From NCBI GenBank assembly GCA_016859345.1, contig CM029126.1, positions 7,433,527-7,497,526 of the forward strand: a DNA stretch of 64,000 bases, given 5' to 3'. The notes below the pieces were generated by a model that was not told the origin of the DNA, searched no databases, and worked only from the letters and a program-made list of their open reading frames with translations. This DNA comes from Istiophorus platypterus (lineage: Eukaryota; Chordata; Actinopteri; Istiophoriformes; Istiophoridae). Shown in pieces: positions 63,836-64,000 of this stretch; position 1 is the stretch's first letter, and every line of letters starts with the position of its first letter. Both the position numbers and the translations under genes were made by a program.

Positions 63836-64000
63836 ATAGTTTTGGAGGATGTAGTTTGTGGAGTAGCTTTACTGTGCTTATACAGAGAGGTGTTTCTGTT
63901 ATTTAGCCTGCCCTCATTGATATGGATGAGGTGGAAAAAATGAGAAACCCCTGTCCTCATAATGCAATACAGTTCAACAGCTCCCTCAAACAGTTCGAAC
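63836..64000. other. Unassigned end of window
   Basis: No feature recognised. Confidence 0.5.

Noticed and set aside
1..64000. CRISPR arrays, operons, phage or plasmid features
   Set aside because: The sequence is vertebrate nuclear DNA; no direct-repeat/spacer structure or prokaryotic gene layout is present.

Overview
The window looks like nuclear DNA of a ray-finned fish, probably a percomorph. It is AT-rich (A+T exceeds G+C by eye), has vertebrate-type split exons with GT-AG borders, and carries repeat families typical of teleosts: a tRNA-headed SINE, an L2-like LINE with a fish-type 3' end, MITE-like elements with inverted ends, and many (GT)n tracts. The species cannot be fixed from the sequence.

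The only protein-coding gene I can support is the 3' end of a Golgi class I alpha-1,2-mannosidase (glycoside hydrolase family 47) on the + strand. Four exons lie at 1648-1867, 6775-6947, 9344-9459 and 11016-11157. They join in frame into 216 C-terminal residues ending in a TGA stop. The sequence fits the MAN1C1 (Golgi mannosidase IC) branch better than MAN1A1 or MAN1A2. The 5' exons lie to the left of the window. A 3' UTR follows, with two AATAAA signals near 11940.

From about 12 kb to 64 kb I find no convincing gene on either strand. This stretch holds decayed transposons, microsatellites and several blocks that look like conserved non-coding DNA. Main items: a decayed tandem array (13.69-15.3 kb); a fish repeat with about 150-bp internal units (24.08-24.41 kb); a 351-bp inverted-end element (30.13-30.48 kb) with a truncated opposite-strand copy at 42.8-43.06 kb; a tRNA-derived SINE (38.03-38.16 kb); three copies of a dispersed repeat with a recurring AAGTAC motif (20.0, 57.7 and 61.0 kb); repeated copies of a GGGCTGCAAC-ended MITE-like family between 22 and 59 kb; and a 5'-truncated L2-like LINE (62.36-63.84 kb).

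The most interesting signal is a pair of near-identical non-coding blocks at 36.55-36.62 kb and 49.29-49.36 kb, in opposite orientation and about 13 kb apart. The core matches at 36 of 37 aligned bases and contains a perfect POU octamer, a CRE-like site and a homeodomain/POU-like site. It looks like a duplicated regulatory element or an exapted ancient transposon. A second candidate regulatory block fills 8.48-9.29 kb inside the mannosidase gene. The exons make one product, so there is no operon-like cooperation to describe. The long gene-free flank may belong to the regulatory domain of a neighbour outside the window (inference).
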